The position numbers were made by a program, and so were the translations under genes. This document shows positions 9,027-16,850 of a stretch of 25,367 nucleotides of DNA, piece after piece. The notes beneath the pieces were generated by a model, which saw only the letters and a program-made list of their open reading frames with translations, was not told the origin of the DNA and did no database searches. The DNA comes from UBA647 sp964400545 (lineage in GTDB: Bacteria; Acidobacteriota; Aminicenantia; UBA2199): contig CAYNUG010000019.1 of the NCBI GenBank assembly GCA_964400545.1, positions 1 through 25,367 on the forward strand, written 5' to 3'. Each line of letters opens with the position of its first letter. The first letter of the stretch is position 1.

Positions 9027-9844
9027 TTCAGTACTCCGTATACACCCTGCTTCAGTAATTTCTTTTTCAATTTTACAAGAGCTCTGGCCTCTATTCTTCT
9101 GATACCTTCAGGGCTCATTTTCATTTCTTTTGCAATCTCCCTCAAACGCATCGGATCATTTTTTTTAAATCCGAATCTTAATTTTATCACAAGAGACTCT
9201 TTTTCCGTTAGCTCATCAATATTATCAACCACCGATTTTCGTATCGAATCATCAGTTAGTATATCAAGTGGATCTAATGCATTATTGTCCTTAATAATGG
9301 ATGATAAATTCGCTGGTTGTTTTACTGATATTTGATTATCAAGGGAAATGATCTCACTGGGAATGGATAGCATTACTTTTACCTTTTTTATCGGTATATC
9401 CAGTTCTACGGAGAGTTCTTCTTCAGTCGGTTTTCTCTTCATATCTTTTGTCATCCGATAGAGGACCTTTTTAAAGTTCAGATAGTTATTATAAAAAATA
9501 TCAGGAAATGATATGATGTTCTGATTTTTAGAAAGGTATCTCCTTATCTCACTTCTGACCCACCATATTGCATATGTATAGAATCTGTTCCCTCTTGATT
9601 CATCGAATCTTTTGAGAGCTTCGATCAACCCTTTGTTCCCTTCGTTGATAAGGTCAAGGAAGCTATCCTCTTTAAAATAATACTTCAGTGCTTCTTTCAC
9701 AACCAGTTTCTGGTTTGCGACTATTATGGATTTGAAGGCTTCCATATCGCCGGCTTTTGCTTTTTTCACGAGGCTCTTTTCTTCATCCGGTGTGAGAATT
9801 TTTATTTTATTTATTTTCTGGAAATATGAACTTAGTGAATTCAA
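9023..9844 (-). CDS. Alternative sigma-70 family RNA polymerase sigma factor
   Basis: A 273-residue sigma factor, much shorter than housekeeping RpoD and lacking region 1.1. Region 1.2 is at about 3-33, region 2 from about 36-115 with 'DLINEGNKGLIEALKRFD' (2.1-2.2) and 'YTYAIWWVRSEIRRYL' (2.3-2.4), region 3 at about 120-180, and region 4 at about 205-265 with 'LREIAKEMKMSPEGIRRIEARAL' (4.2 helix-turn-helix). The residues after region 2.4 are 'IISFPDI' rather than the 'IRIPVHM' of primary sigmas, supporting an alternative (group 2/3) factor. It starts 10 bases after the hspR-like stop, so it is co-transcribed with dnaJ and the heat-shock repressor. Role in stress transcription is inferred from that context. 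No anti-sigma gene is adjacent. Confidence 0.88.
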   Translation of the reverse strand: MNSLSSYFQKINKIKILTPDEEKSLVKKAKAGDMEAFKSIIVANQKLVVKEALKYYFKEDSFLDLINEGNKGLIEALKRFDESRGNRFYTYAIWWVRSEIRRYLSKNQNIISFPDIFYNNYLNFKKVLYRMTKDMKRKPTEEELSVELDIPIKKVKVMLSIPSEIISLDNQISVKQPANLSSIIKDNNALDPLDILTDDSIRKSVVDNIDELTEKESLVIKLRFGFKKNDPMRLREIAKEMKMSPEGIRRIEARALVKLKKKLLKQGVYGVLN

Positions 9845-9854
9845 TGGTCTGCTC

Positions 9855-10250
9855 TTATTCTTCCGGGTTGTTTTTAAACAAAGTGATACTGGGAGAAGAT
9901 ATTTTTACAAGAGAGTTTTTCTTTTGCTCGAAAATATTTTCTTTTCCAGAGAAGAATTCCTTTTTTAGTTCTTCAAGAAATTTGGAGAACTCTTCTTCCA
10001 TTTTTTCCATCTTTATTTTCATGTTATATATAATATCTATCCCGGCTAAGTTTACACCCATATCACGTGACAGATTTAGAATAAACTCAAGTTTTTTAAG
10101 ATCTTTTTCTGAATATAATCTTGTATTTCCTTTTGATCTGCTTGGAACTAACAATCCTTCTTTTTCATAGAGTCTGAGTGTCTGGGGATGTATGTCATAT
10201 TTTGAAGAGACATAAGCTATCATATAAACTTTCTCTTTTTCTTTTACCAT
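9855..10250 (-). CDS. hspR: MerR-family regulator, HspR-like
   Basis: A 131-residue protein with a MerR-type winged helix-turn-helix at about 8-76: 'YMIAYVSSKYDIHPQTLRLYEKEGLLVPSRSKGNTRLY' (paraphrased; key residues HPQTLRLYE and TRLYSEKDL). A coiled-coil helix follows at about 76-100, rich in Met, Lys and Glu. HspR represses dnaK/dnaJ/clpB-type operons by binding HAIR-type inverted repeats and uses DnaK as co-repressor (known for actinobacterial and campylobacter HspR). The gene overlaps the dnaJ stop by 7 bases, the classical dnaJ-hspR arrangement, which supports autoregulation of the operon. No perfect HAIR consensus (CTTGAGT-N7-ACTCAAG) was found upstream of dnaJ. The C-terminal tail lacks cysteines, so metal sensing is unlikely. 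Confidence 0.85.
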   Translation of the reverse strand: MVKEKEKVYMIAYVSSKYDIHPQTLRLYEKEGLLVPSRSKGNTRLYSEKDLKKLEFILNLSRDMGVNLAGIDIIYNMKIKMEKMEEEFSKFLEELKKEFFSGKENIFEQKKNSLVKISSPSITLFKNNPEE

Positions 10251-11350
10251 CCCAACTTCTCCCTGGGGTTATATGAAGATTTTGTTTCAATATTTTTTAA
10301 CATCTTTCTGACTTCAATATCTTTTATAGGTGGTGAAATGATCTTGATCAATATATACAGATCCCCCTTCAGTTTTGTTTTTGGGTTAGGGATACCCCGG
10401 TTTTTTAATCTCAGTTTTTGTCCTGAATTTGTTGATGGTGGGATTTTTAATAATGTTTTACCTTCTATTGTGGGTATCTCTATCTTTGTCCCCAATGCAG
10501 CTTCAGTGAAAGTCAGGGGGAGTTCTATCTCAAGATTATATCCGTGCCTCCTGAAATATCTGTGAGGAGAAACAGATATTGTAATAATCAGATCTCCGTA
10601 TTTTCCACCTGAAATTCCCGCATTTCCTTTTCCTGCTATCCTTATCTTTGAATTATTCTCAACACCTGCAGGAATCTTTACTTTAAGTTTCGAATTTTTC
10701 CCGATCCTCCCTTCACCGTTGCATTTCTTACATTTCTCTCCGGGTGTATATCCTGTTCCCCCGCAATTGCTGCACGGAGAAGCAAATCTCATAAATCCTG
10801 TTTGCCTTTCAACCTTTCCGGTTCCCGAACAGACGCTGCATTTGGATATCTTTGAGTTTTTGTCGATTCTTTTACCATTGCAGTCACTACATATCTCTTT
10901 CCTGAATATTTGAATGGGAACTTCAATCCCCTTTACTGAATCGATGAAACTTATATTCATTGAATAGTGAAGGTCTTCACCTCTTTGGGGCTTTCTGGTT
11001 CTGGATGCGGTCTTTTGGGGCCCGTTGTTGAAACTTCCGAAAATTGTCTCAAAAACATCTCCAAAGGAACTTGAACCTGTTGTGTTGAAATCAAATCCGT
11101 TAAAATCAGATCTTTTTCTATTGGAATTAAAATTCGGACCGGTGGATCCGAATGTGTCATATTGCTTTTTTTTCTTTGGATCTTTCAACACTTCATAAGC
11201 TTCTGTTATCTCTTTAAATTTCTTTTCTGCGGATTTGTCTCCCGGATTCAGATCGGGATGAAATTTACGGGCAAGTTTCCGGTATGATTTTTTAATTTCG
11301 GTAAGAGTAGCATTCCTGGATACATTAAGAACTTTGTAGTAATCACTCAT
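10244..11350 (-). CDS. dnaJ: DnaJ (Hsp40) co-chaperone
   Basis: A 368-residue class-I DnaJ. The J domain is at about 1-66 with the HPD tripeptide in 'KLARKFHPDLNPGD'. A short Phe/Gly/Asn/Ser-rich linker at about 70-110 replaces the usual G/F region. Four zinc-finger repeats occupy about 154-215: 'CSDCNGKR' (degenerate; expected CxxCxGxG), 'CSVCSGTG', 'CSNCGGTG' and 'CKKCNGEG'. Two substrate-binding beta domains complete the protein. It stimulates DnaK ATPase in protein folding, in the cytoplasm. DnaK and GrpE are not in the window. It is the first gene of a six-gene minus-strand operon. No Shine-Dalgarno sequence precedes the ATG, and a predicted -10 box ends 6 bases upstream, so translation may be leaderless. 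Confidence 0.95.
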   Translation of the reverse strand: MSDYYKVLNVSRNATLTEIKKSYRKLARKFHPDLNPGDKSAEKKFKEITEAYEVLKDPKKKKQYDTFGSTGPNFNSNRKRSDFNGFDFNTTGSSSFGDVFETIFGSFNNGPQKTASRTRKPQRGEDLHYSMNISFIDSVKGIEVPIQIFRKEICSDCNGKRIDKNSKISKCSVCSGTGKVERQTGFMRFASPCSNCGGTGYTPGEKCKKCNGEGRIGKNSKLKVKIPAGVENNSKIRIAGKGNAGISGGKYGDLIITISVSPHRYFRRHGYNLEIELPLTFTEAALGTKIEIPTIEGKTLLKIPPSTNSGQKLRLKNRGIPNPKTKLKGDLYILIKIISPPIKDIEVRKMLKNIETKSSYNPREKLGW

Positions 11351-11356
11351 ACAAAA

Positions 11357-11385
11357 ATTTTACTTTAGATATATACAAAAATCAA
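11357..11385 (-). promoter_or_regulatory. Predicted dnaJ operon promoter, leaderless layout
   Basis: Read on the minus strand: -35 TTGATT (11385-11380), exactly 17 bases, -10 TAAAAT (11362-11357), then 6 bases to the dnaJ ATG at 11350. A start site 7 bases after the -10 coincides with the A of the ATG. The -35 overlaps one arm of an inverted repeat (CAAGAT at 11383-11388 and ATCTTG at 11407-11412), a possible operator. Found by eye; not measured. Confidence 0.5.
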
Positions 11386-11470
11386 GATTTTTCCGGTTAC
11401 TAAGTTATCTTGTTGGTTTTTAATCATATTTATAATTATCAGTTTCCTGATTAATTTTCACGATCAATTC

Positions 11471-11499
11471 TTGACAAATAAGAACATAATATTTATCAT
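11471..11499 (+). promoter_or_regulatory. Predicted uspA promoter
   Basis: A perfect -35 TTGACA (11471-11476), 17-base spacer and -10 TATCAT (11494-11499, one mismatch to TATAAT). The expected start near 11506 gives a leader of about 11 bases containing a strong GGAGGG ribosome site (11508-11513) in front of the ATG at 11517. Confidence 0.7.
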
Positions 11500-11516
11500 T
11501 TGTCTTCGGAGGGAAA

Positions 11517-12356
11517 ATGGCGAGAAGAATTTTAGTTCCTTTGGATGGTACGGATTATTCAAAGGTGGCTACAAAGGTAGCAATTGATATGGCAAAGAAA
11601 AATGGCGGGATTGTTATAGGACTTGGAGTTGTTGATACTGAAGAGATAGATGAATCTGCTATTGGTGCTGGAATAGGCGCCAGTTATTATGCAGAACATC
11701 TGAAGAATTATAAGAAGAACAAGGCAATTGGAAAGATTAGAACATTTTTGGATGAATTTGAAGATGAATGCAAAGATGCAAAAGTAAATTATGAAAGACA
11801 TTCAAAATCCGGAGACCCTGTGGAAGAGATCATTGATATGGGGAAAATTTCAGATCTTATCGTAACCGGTCTGAGAACTTTTTTTCATTTTGCAACTACT
11901 CCGAAGCCGGGTGATACATTGAAAGAACTTCTCGAATCAGGCGTTTGCCCGGTTCTTGCTGTTCCGGAGAAGCCCGTTAAGAATAATAAAAAGGTCCTTA
12001 TTGCTTACGATGACACTGTCAGTTCCTCAAAAGCAATGAAAATGTTCCAACGGTTCTACAAGAGAAATCCATACGCAAAAAAGATATATGTTATCAATGT
12101 TAATGATGATCTTGATAAGGCAAATGAAACGCTCAATAAGGTTGAAAAATATTTCAAATCTCATGGTATTAAGATAGAAAAGATAAAACGTGCCGGGAAA
12201 CCAGGAAAAGAGATCCTTACTATTGCCAAAGAGAAAAAAGTAAATACGATTGTTATGGGTGCATACGGTGAGGGAGGACTATCAAAAATATTTTTTGGGC
12301 ATGCATCAATTGGTGTTATTGAAGACGGGTCTATTCCTATCTTTGTTTATCACTAA
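11517..12356 (+). CDS. Universal stress protein with two tandem Usp domains
   Basis: A 279-residue protein built of two Usp folds. Domain 1 spans about 1-150 ('RRILVPLDGTDYSKVA' at the start, 'GVCPVLAVPE' at the end) and domain 2 about 157-279 ('KKVLIAYDDTVSSSKAM', ending 'SIPIFVYH'). The ATP-binding loop G-x2-G-x9-G-(S/T) is recognisable only in domain 2 as 'GAYGEGGLSKIFFGHAS', where the residue after the last Gly is His. Domain 1 has no such loop, so nucleotide binding probably resides in domain 2. No membrane segment is present; the protein is cytoplasmic. It has its own promoter and is divergent from the dnaJ operon, so the 166-base spacer separates two stress genes. Its stop codon overlaps the stop of the convergent FlbD-like gene by 4 bases. 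Confidence 0.93.
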   Translation: MARRILVPLDGTDYSKVATKVAIDMAKKNGGIVIGLGVVDTEEIDESAIGAGIGASYYAEHLKNYKKNKAIGKIRTFLDEFEDECKDAKVNYERHSKSGDPVEEIIDMGKISDLIVTGLRTFFHFATTPKPGDTLKELLESGVCPVLAVPEKPVKNNKKVLIAYDDTVSSSKAMKMFQRFYKRNPYAKKIYVINVNDDLDKANETLNKVEKYFKSHGIKIEKIKRAGKPGKEILTIAKEKKVNTIVMGAYGEGGLSKIFFGHASIGVIEDGSIPIFVYH

Positions 12357-12541
12357 GTAAAGTTTTTATTCCGGAAAGAGAGATCTTTTATTATTTCGGA
12401 TATCTTTGCCCCGGATTCTTTTACTTCGATCTTTTGTCCATCTTTCAGTATCAGGATTGACGTTGCATTGGTTTCTATCTTGTCTATCTGATCAGGATTA
12501 ATAAGGATCTCGATATCGTTGAGTAATGTTAATTTAATCAT
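12353..12541 (-). CDS. FlbD-like small protein
   Basis: A 62-residue protein starting 'MIKLTLLNDIEILINPDQIDKIE' (start motif MIKLTxLN), with 'TSILILKDGQKIEVKES' following. This matches the FlbD family (flagellar-operon small protein) along its length: MIKLTrLNg, a 'NpdqIdkIE' segment and a 'l.dGqki.VkEs' segment. The ATG at 12541 is preferred over an upstream in-frame start at 12592 because it gives the family N-terminus, and it overlaps the RNase III stop by 8 bases. FlbD is usually in a flagellar motor operon; here no flagellar gene is present and it sits after rnc. Function is unknown. Its 3' end overlaps uspA. Confidence 0.75.
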   Translation of the reverse strand: MIKLTLLNDIEILINPDQIDKIETNATSILILKDGQKIEVKESGAKISEIIKDLSFRNKNFT

Positions 12542-13268
12542 TTTTAATAAAGAAAACCTCTGAAATACTTTTATAGTCGGCAAACTCTCCAATCTTCAGT
12601 AGTGCATCGAAGGCAGCACCCTGCTCAGACTGTCTTTTACTTTTCCCCTTTCCTTCCCCGATCTTTTTCTTCCCTGCGTATACAGCTGAAATGAACATGG
12701 TGTGAGGTGGTTTTCCTGTTTCTTCAAGTATGACATATTTTGGAAGAGATCCGCCGTCTTTCTGAACTATTTCCTGTAATTCCGATTTGTAATCATTAAT
12801 CTTAATGTTCTTTTCGATATGCTGTTCCAGAAAGAATTCAAAAAATCTTATCAGTACGGTGGATGTGGTTCTGAAATTTGAATCAAGATAAACAGCACCG
12901 GCAATAGCTTCAAATAGGGAAGCTATAATCCGGACATTTTCACGGCCACCATTCTTTTCCTCTCCCTTCCCAAGGAAAATGTAGAAGTTTAGATCGATCG
13001 ATCTGGCAAGATTGTATAAAAATTTACTTGAAACAAGATGCGCTTTTAGTTTTGATAATTCCCCTTCATCAAGATTTTTAAATTTTCTGAAAAGATAATT
13101 TGTTATAATCAGATTGATAACTGAATCTCCCAGGAATTCCAATCTTTCATTATCAGTGACCCTGTTTTTTCTTTTTCCTTCATTGTAAGAAGTATGGGTC
13201 AGTGCTTCGGTAAGGAGTTGTTTGTTACGGAAGGAATATTCGAGTTTCTTTTCCAGTTCTTCATACAT
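12534..13268 (-). CDS. rnc: Ribonuclease III
   Basis: A 244-residue enzyme of normal length. The RNase III catalytic domain at about 1-155 includes the signature 'NERLEFLGDSV' (40-50) and the second active-site segment 'IIASLFEAIAGAVYLD' (114-129) with catalytic Glu120. The double-stranded RNA-binding domain at about 160-230 includes 'YKSELQEIVQKDGGSLPKY' and 'GEGKGKSKRQSEQGAA'. It cleaves double-stranded RNA in rRNA maturation and mRNA turnover. In the second active-site segment the position that is Asp in Escherichia coli (Asp114 of 'ADTFEA') is Ser117. The ATG overlaps the stop codon of the upstream phosphatase gene by one base (TAATG), so translation is coupled. Confidence 0.95.
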   Translation of the reverse strand: MYEELEKKLEYSFRNKQLLTEALTHTSYNEGKRKNRVTDNERLEFLGDSVINLIITNYLFRKFKNLDEGELSKLKAHLVSSKFLYNLARSIDLNFYIFLGKGEEKNGGRENVRIIASLFEAIAGAVYLDSNFRTTSTVLIRFFEFFLEQHIEKNIKINDYKSELQEIVQKDGGSLPKYVILEETGKPPHTMFISAVYAGKKKIGEGKGKSKRQSEQGAAFDALLKIGEFADYKSISEVFFIKND

Positions 13269-15151
13269 TATTTTACCTTTAAAATTATGAATGTCATATC
13301 GTCCTTGTTGTTCTTCCCCTGAGCAAAATCGATACTCAATTCAAGCAGTTTCTGTCTGATCTCGCCAGGAGATGAATCTGAATTCTCCGTTATTATTCTT
13401 TTTACAGGTTCAAGTCCGAGCATTTCACCCTCACTGTTCATTATCTCGGACAGACCATCGGAGAATAGGAAAAGAATATCCCCACTTCTATACTTGTGTT
13501 CAATTTCTTCGATCTTATCTTTAGAGAAATTTATAAGTCCCAAGGCCATACCTTCAGGATACAACTCAATACATTTCCCGGTACTTTTGTTGAAAAATAC
13601 AGCCTGGGTATGTCCCGCTCTTGATAAAATAAATTTCTTGTCGCTTATAAGAAACTTGGCAATACTCATTGTAATAAAAGTTACTTTATCAAATGATTCA
13701 TTGAGAGTTGAATGGCATTCTGCAAGAAGAGATGCCGGGGACATGTTCATTTTTTGAAGATAATTAACGAGTCCTTTTAATTCGGCCATATAAAAGGCAG
13801 CACTCGTTCCTTTTCCGGAAACATCTGCAACCAGTATTGAGAGTGATTTGCCTTCCTCGTAGAAATAATCAAAATAATCTCCTGCAATTTCGGTGGCTGG
13901 AATATTTGTAGCCGCTATCTCGAACTCCTCTGTTATCAGAGAATCCTTAGGGAGAAGCTTTAACTGGATCGATCTTGCAATGTTCAATTCTTCTTCAAGT
14001 CTCTGTTTCTTCTTCTCCTCAACAAGAAGTCTGCTTATTCCAGAGGCCATCTCATTGAAGGAATCTGCAAGATATTGAAGCTGATCCCCGGAGTTTGTCT
14101 TTATTTTTACGTTAAAATCTCCTTTTCTAACCCTCTGAATACCTTTTGTGATCTGGTTTATTGATTTTGTTACGACTCTTATCATCCTGAAACCTATTAT
14201 GAATGATATTATGATAAATGTACCGAAAAGGAAGATCAGAAAATAGATCAGTTTTCTGACAAATGTCTGAGAAGTGGCTGAATTAACTATTTCTATCCTG
14301 TTGAAAGTTTTTTCATAATCTATCAGGAGAAGAAAGAACTTCTTTTTTTGTTCGGGTTTGGATCTTACGATATTATCAAAATCAAGATATTCGAATTCAA
14401 GCATATGCGGAAGAAAGAATGTTTCCGATTCATTAGTATCGTCAGGATAAACTTTCGGGAAATCAAATACAGCTTTTTCTTCAATATCCTGATATTTTAT
14501 CTTAAAATCACTTATTGTTGAGAATTCATCAAGGAACTTTTGGTTTATTGTGGTAGCAAAGAGTATGGCAAATTTCCCTCTCTTTACAAATATACCGTGA
14601 TACAATTTTTTGTCGACGACAAAATACCCCCTGATATTATTTTGCAGAATTTTTTTATCGTTAAAACTTTCCGGGTATTTGAAAAAAGATTTGTAATTGT
14701 TTCCAGATTTTTCAAAAAAAACAACATTCAGAAAATTGAAACCTTTATCAAGAATAATGGCCCTGTCGATCAAATTGATCATTCCTTCTCTTGAATCTGT
14801 ATCGAAATAATTTTGGGAAACTATCTCCAGTTGCTTTAACCTGTCATCCATTATGTTATCAACAATGGTTATTCCGTATTGAGCTATGACCATATTCAGG
14901 AAAATGAAGAAAAATATTACTAAAAAAAGTATTGGTGTGATTATCAAAAAAAGGCTTGAGATGATAAGACGGTTACGTACATGCCAGAAAAGTTTCTTTT
15001 TAACGATAACAAGTAGTCTGAAGAATGCGAGAAGGATCATTGTCCACAAAAAGATCTTGAAGATTTCTCCGGAACAGAATAAATAGCATAAGTTTGTGAT
15101 AATGAACAAGATAGCTAAAACTATGTCGATCTTCTTCCAGTTTCGAAACAT
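13268..15151 (-). CDS. Membrane PP2C-type (SpoIIE/RsbU) serine phosphatase with HAMP domain
   Basis: A 627-residue protein. Hydrophobic segments are at about 9-26, 32-50 and 60-90, an extracytoplasmic region of about 200 residues follows (about 91-298), then a membrane helix at about 300-322, a HAMP domain at about 322-375 ('INQITKGIQRVRKGDFNVKI'), a short coiled coil with 'EELNIARSIQLKLLPK', and the SpoIIE/PP2C catalytic domain to the end. Metal-binding acidic motifs are visible: 'IAGDYFDYF' at about 422-430, 'VADVSGKGTSAA' at about 441-452, 'FSDGLSE', and 'NKDDMTF' near the C-terminus. Such proteins dephosphorylate an anti-sigma-factor antagonist in partner switching, but no antagonist or anti-sigma gene is adjacent. 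It leads a minus-strand operon with rnc. No Shine-Dalgarno is seen; a perfect TATAAT sits 6 bases before the ATG. Confidence 0.92.
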   Translation of the reverse strand: MFRNWKKIDIVLAILFIITNLCYLFCSGEIFKIFLWTMILLAFFRLLVIVKKKLFWHVRNRLIISSLFLIITPILFLVIFFFIFLNMVIAQYGITIVDNIMDDRLKQLEIVSQNYFDTDSREGMINLIDRAIILDKGFNFLNVVFFEKSGNNYKSFFKYPESFNDKKILQNNIRGYFVVDKKLYHGIFVKRGKFAILFATTINQKFLDEFSTISDFKIKYQDIEEKAVFDFPKVYPDDTNESETFFLPHMLEFEYLDFDNIVRSKPEQKKKFFLLLIDYEKTFNRIEIVNSATSQTFVRKLIYFLIFLFGTFIIISFIIGFRMIRVVTKSINQITKGIQRVRKGDFNVKIKTNSGDQLQYLADSFNEMASGISRLLVEEKKKQRLEEELNIARSIQLKLLPKDSLITEEFEIAATNIPATEIAGDYFDYFYEEGKSLSILVADVSGKGTSAAFYMAELKGLVNYLQKMNMSPASLLAECHSTLNESFDKVTFITMSIAKFLISDKKFILSRAGHTQAVFFNKSTGKCIELYPEGMALGLINFSKDKIEEIEHKYRSGDILFLFSDGLSEIMNSEGEMLGLEPVKRIITENSDSSPGEIRQKLLELSIDFAQGKNNKDDMTFIILKVK

Positions 15152-15157
15152 CTGTGA

Positions 15158-15186
15158 ATTATATTATTAATAAGAGGAAAAGACAA
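15158..15186 (-). promoter_or_regulatory. Predicted promoter of the PP2C-rnc operon, leaderless layout
   Basis: On the minus strand: -35 TTGTCT (15186-15181), 17-base spacer, perfect -10 TATAAT (15163-15158), then TCACAG and the ATG at 15151. The predicted transcription start coincides with the start codon, and no ribosome-binding site is present. Confidence 0.6.
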
Positions 15187-15242
15187 TAAACGGATATTTA
15201 AGGTGATATGAAGTTTTTAGGATCTTTAAGGATTTTTTGCAA

Positions 15243-15271
15243 TTGCCCAAAAGAAAAACATGAAGTATAAT
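15243..15271 (+). promoter_or_regulatory. Predicted promoter of the phosphomannomutase gene
   Basis: -35 TTGCCC (15243-15248), 17-base spacer, perfect -10 TATAAT (15266-15271). The start near 15278 gives a leader of about 14 bases carrying AGGAGGG (15282-15288) before the GTG at 15292. The -10 box covers an in-frame TTG at 15271 that would otherwise be read as a longer start. Confidence 0.65.
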
Positions 15272-15291
15272 TGCATCTTTCAGGAGGGAAC

Positions 15292-16671
15292 GTGGCAGAA
15301 TTAAATAAGTCGATATTCAGAGAATACGATATAAGAGGTATAGTTGAAACTGATCTTACAGAAGATGCTGTAAGGAAAATTGCATCTGCATTTGCAACTA
15401 TTTATGTTCGTGAGGGGAAGAAAAAAATATCTATTGGTATGGACGGCAGACCCAGTTCATCCAGTATAAAAAAGATCTTTATTGATACTATCTGCAGTTA
15501 TGGGATAGATGTGATCGATATAGGGCTTGTTCCTACGCCTGTACTGTATTATTCGGTCTTTAAACTCGAATTGGGAGGGGGGGTCATTATAACTGCATCT
15601 CATAATCCTTCTGAGTACAACGGATTCAAAGCATTGTTAGGAAAAAATGCACTTTCCGGTGATGAGATCAGGGAGATATACGAAATAGCCAGGGATCAAA
15701 GATTCCCGGAAGTTAAGGATAGTGGCAAAGTAGAAACATTGGATATGGTTTCTGATTATATCGAATATGTTGCCAAAAATATATCGCTTGATAAGAAAAT
15801 AAAAGTGGTGATCGACAGCGGAAATGGAACTGGTGGAATAACCGGACTTCCACTATTTAAAAAACTGGGAGCCGATGTAATTGATATCTTTACCGAAGTT
15901 GACGGTTCTTTCCCTAATCATCATCCTGATCCGACCAAAATAGAAAATTTGCAGGATCTTATTGCAAAAGTAAAAGAAACAAAAGCTGATCTGGGGATTG
16001 GGTTTGATGGTGATGCAGACAGAATAGGTGTGGTTGACAGCAAAGGAAATATTTTATGGGGGGATATGCTGATGGTCATTTTTTCCCGGGACATTCTGAA
16101 AAATAATAAAGGAAGAAAGATCATATCAGAAGTAAAAGCTTCTGAAGTTCTTTATGATGAGATTGAAAAGAATGGCGGTATCCCGATCATGTGGAAGGCT
16201 GGACATTCATTGATAAAGAAAAAAATATTTGAGGAAAATGCAATACTTGCCGGAGAAGTTAGCGGACATATATTCTTTAATGACAAGTGGTTCGGATTTG
16301 ATGATGCGGTTTATTCCGGTGCGAGACTCCTTGAACTTCTTTCCCGCACTTCACAAACACTTGATGAGATAGTAAGAACTATTCCGCAGAAGGTTAATAC
16401 TCCCGAGATAAGAGTAGAAACAACGGAAGCGGCAAAGTTTAAGATCGTAGAAAAAATAGTGTCTGAATTTAAAGGTGATTATGATGTTATTGATATTGAT
16501 GGAGCACGAATAAAATTTCCCAAGGGATGGGCGTTGGTCAGAGCATCAAATACCCAGCCTTCTCTTGTACTCCGTTTCGAATCTGATACCGAAGAAAATC
16601 TTCAGAATATCAGGGATATTGTTGAGCCGATACTTGCAAAGATAGTGAAAGAGGTTGAAAACAAGTCTTAA
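15292..16671 (+). CDS. Phosphomannomutase/phosphoglucomutase
   Basis: A 459-residue alpha-D-phosphohexomutase of normal length (AlgC/ManB type). It opens with 'IFREYDIRGI'. The active-site serine loop is 'TASHNPSEYNG' (Ser103), the metal loop 'DGDADR' is at 239-244, the sugar-recognition loop 'GEVSGHIFF' at 321-329, and the phosphate-binding loop 'RASNTQPSLVLRFE' at 417-430. All four diagnostic loops are intact. It interconverts hexose 1- and 6-phosphates for surface polysaccharide and glycoconjugate precursors. Mannose versus glucose preference cannot be decided from sequence. The GTG at 15292 is chosen because AGGAGGG lies at the same spacing as in uspA, and the upstream TTG falls within the predicted promoter. 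It is a single-gene unit followed by a terminator. Confidence 0.94.
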   Translation: MAELNKSIFREYDIRGIVETDLTEDAVRKIASAFATIYVREGKKKISIGMDGRPSSSSIKKIFIDTICSYGIDVIDIGLVPTPVLYYSVFKLELGGGVIITASHNPSEYNGFKALLGKNALSGDEIREIYEIARDQRFPEVKDSGKVETLDMVSDYIEYVAKNISLDKKIKVVIDSGNGTGGITGLPLFKKLGADVIDIFTEVDGSFPNHHPDPTKIENLQDLIAKVKETKADLGIGFDGDADRIGVVDSKGNILWGDMLMVIFSRDILKNNKGRKIISEVKASEVLYDEIEKNGGIPIMWKAGHSLIKKKIFEENAILAGEVSGHIFFNDKWFGFDDAVYSGARLLELLSRTSQTLDEIVRTIPQKVNTPEIRVETTEAAKFKIVEKIVSEFKGDYDVIDIDGARIKFPKGWALVRASNTQPSLVLRFESDTEENLQNIRDIVEPILAKIVKEVENKS

Positions 16672-16684
16672 GCTCCTTTAAATG

Positions 16685-16724
16685 CAGGACTCAGTTCCTG
16701 ATCCTGAAAAAAGGATATTTTTTT
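16685..16724 (+). terminator. Intrinsic terminator after the phosphomannomutase gene
   Basis: Two adjacent hairpins. CAGGA (16685-16689) pairs with TCCTG (16696-16700). ATCCT (16701-16705) pairs with AGGAT (16712-16716) across a GAAAAA loop, followed directly by ATTTTTTT (16717-16724). The second hairpin plus T-run is a typical Rho-independent terminator, though the stem is short. Confidence 0.65.
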
Positions 16725-16850
16725 CAATTTTTTTTCAAAAAATATAAGAATTAAGAGTGTATCTATTGTTGTGAAAAATTATTGGTCATATTTTCGTGTT
16801 GAACAGATCACCCCTAATATAATAAATAATTCGAGAATTTCGCAAAAGTC

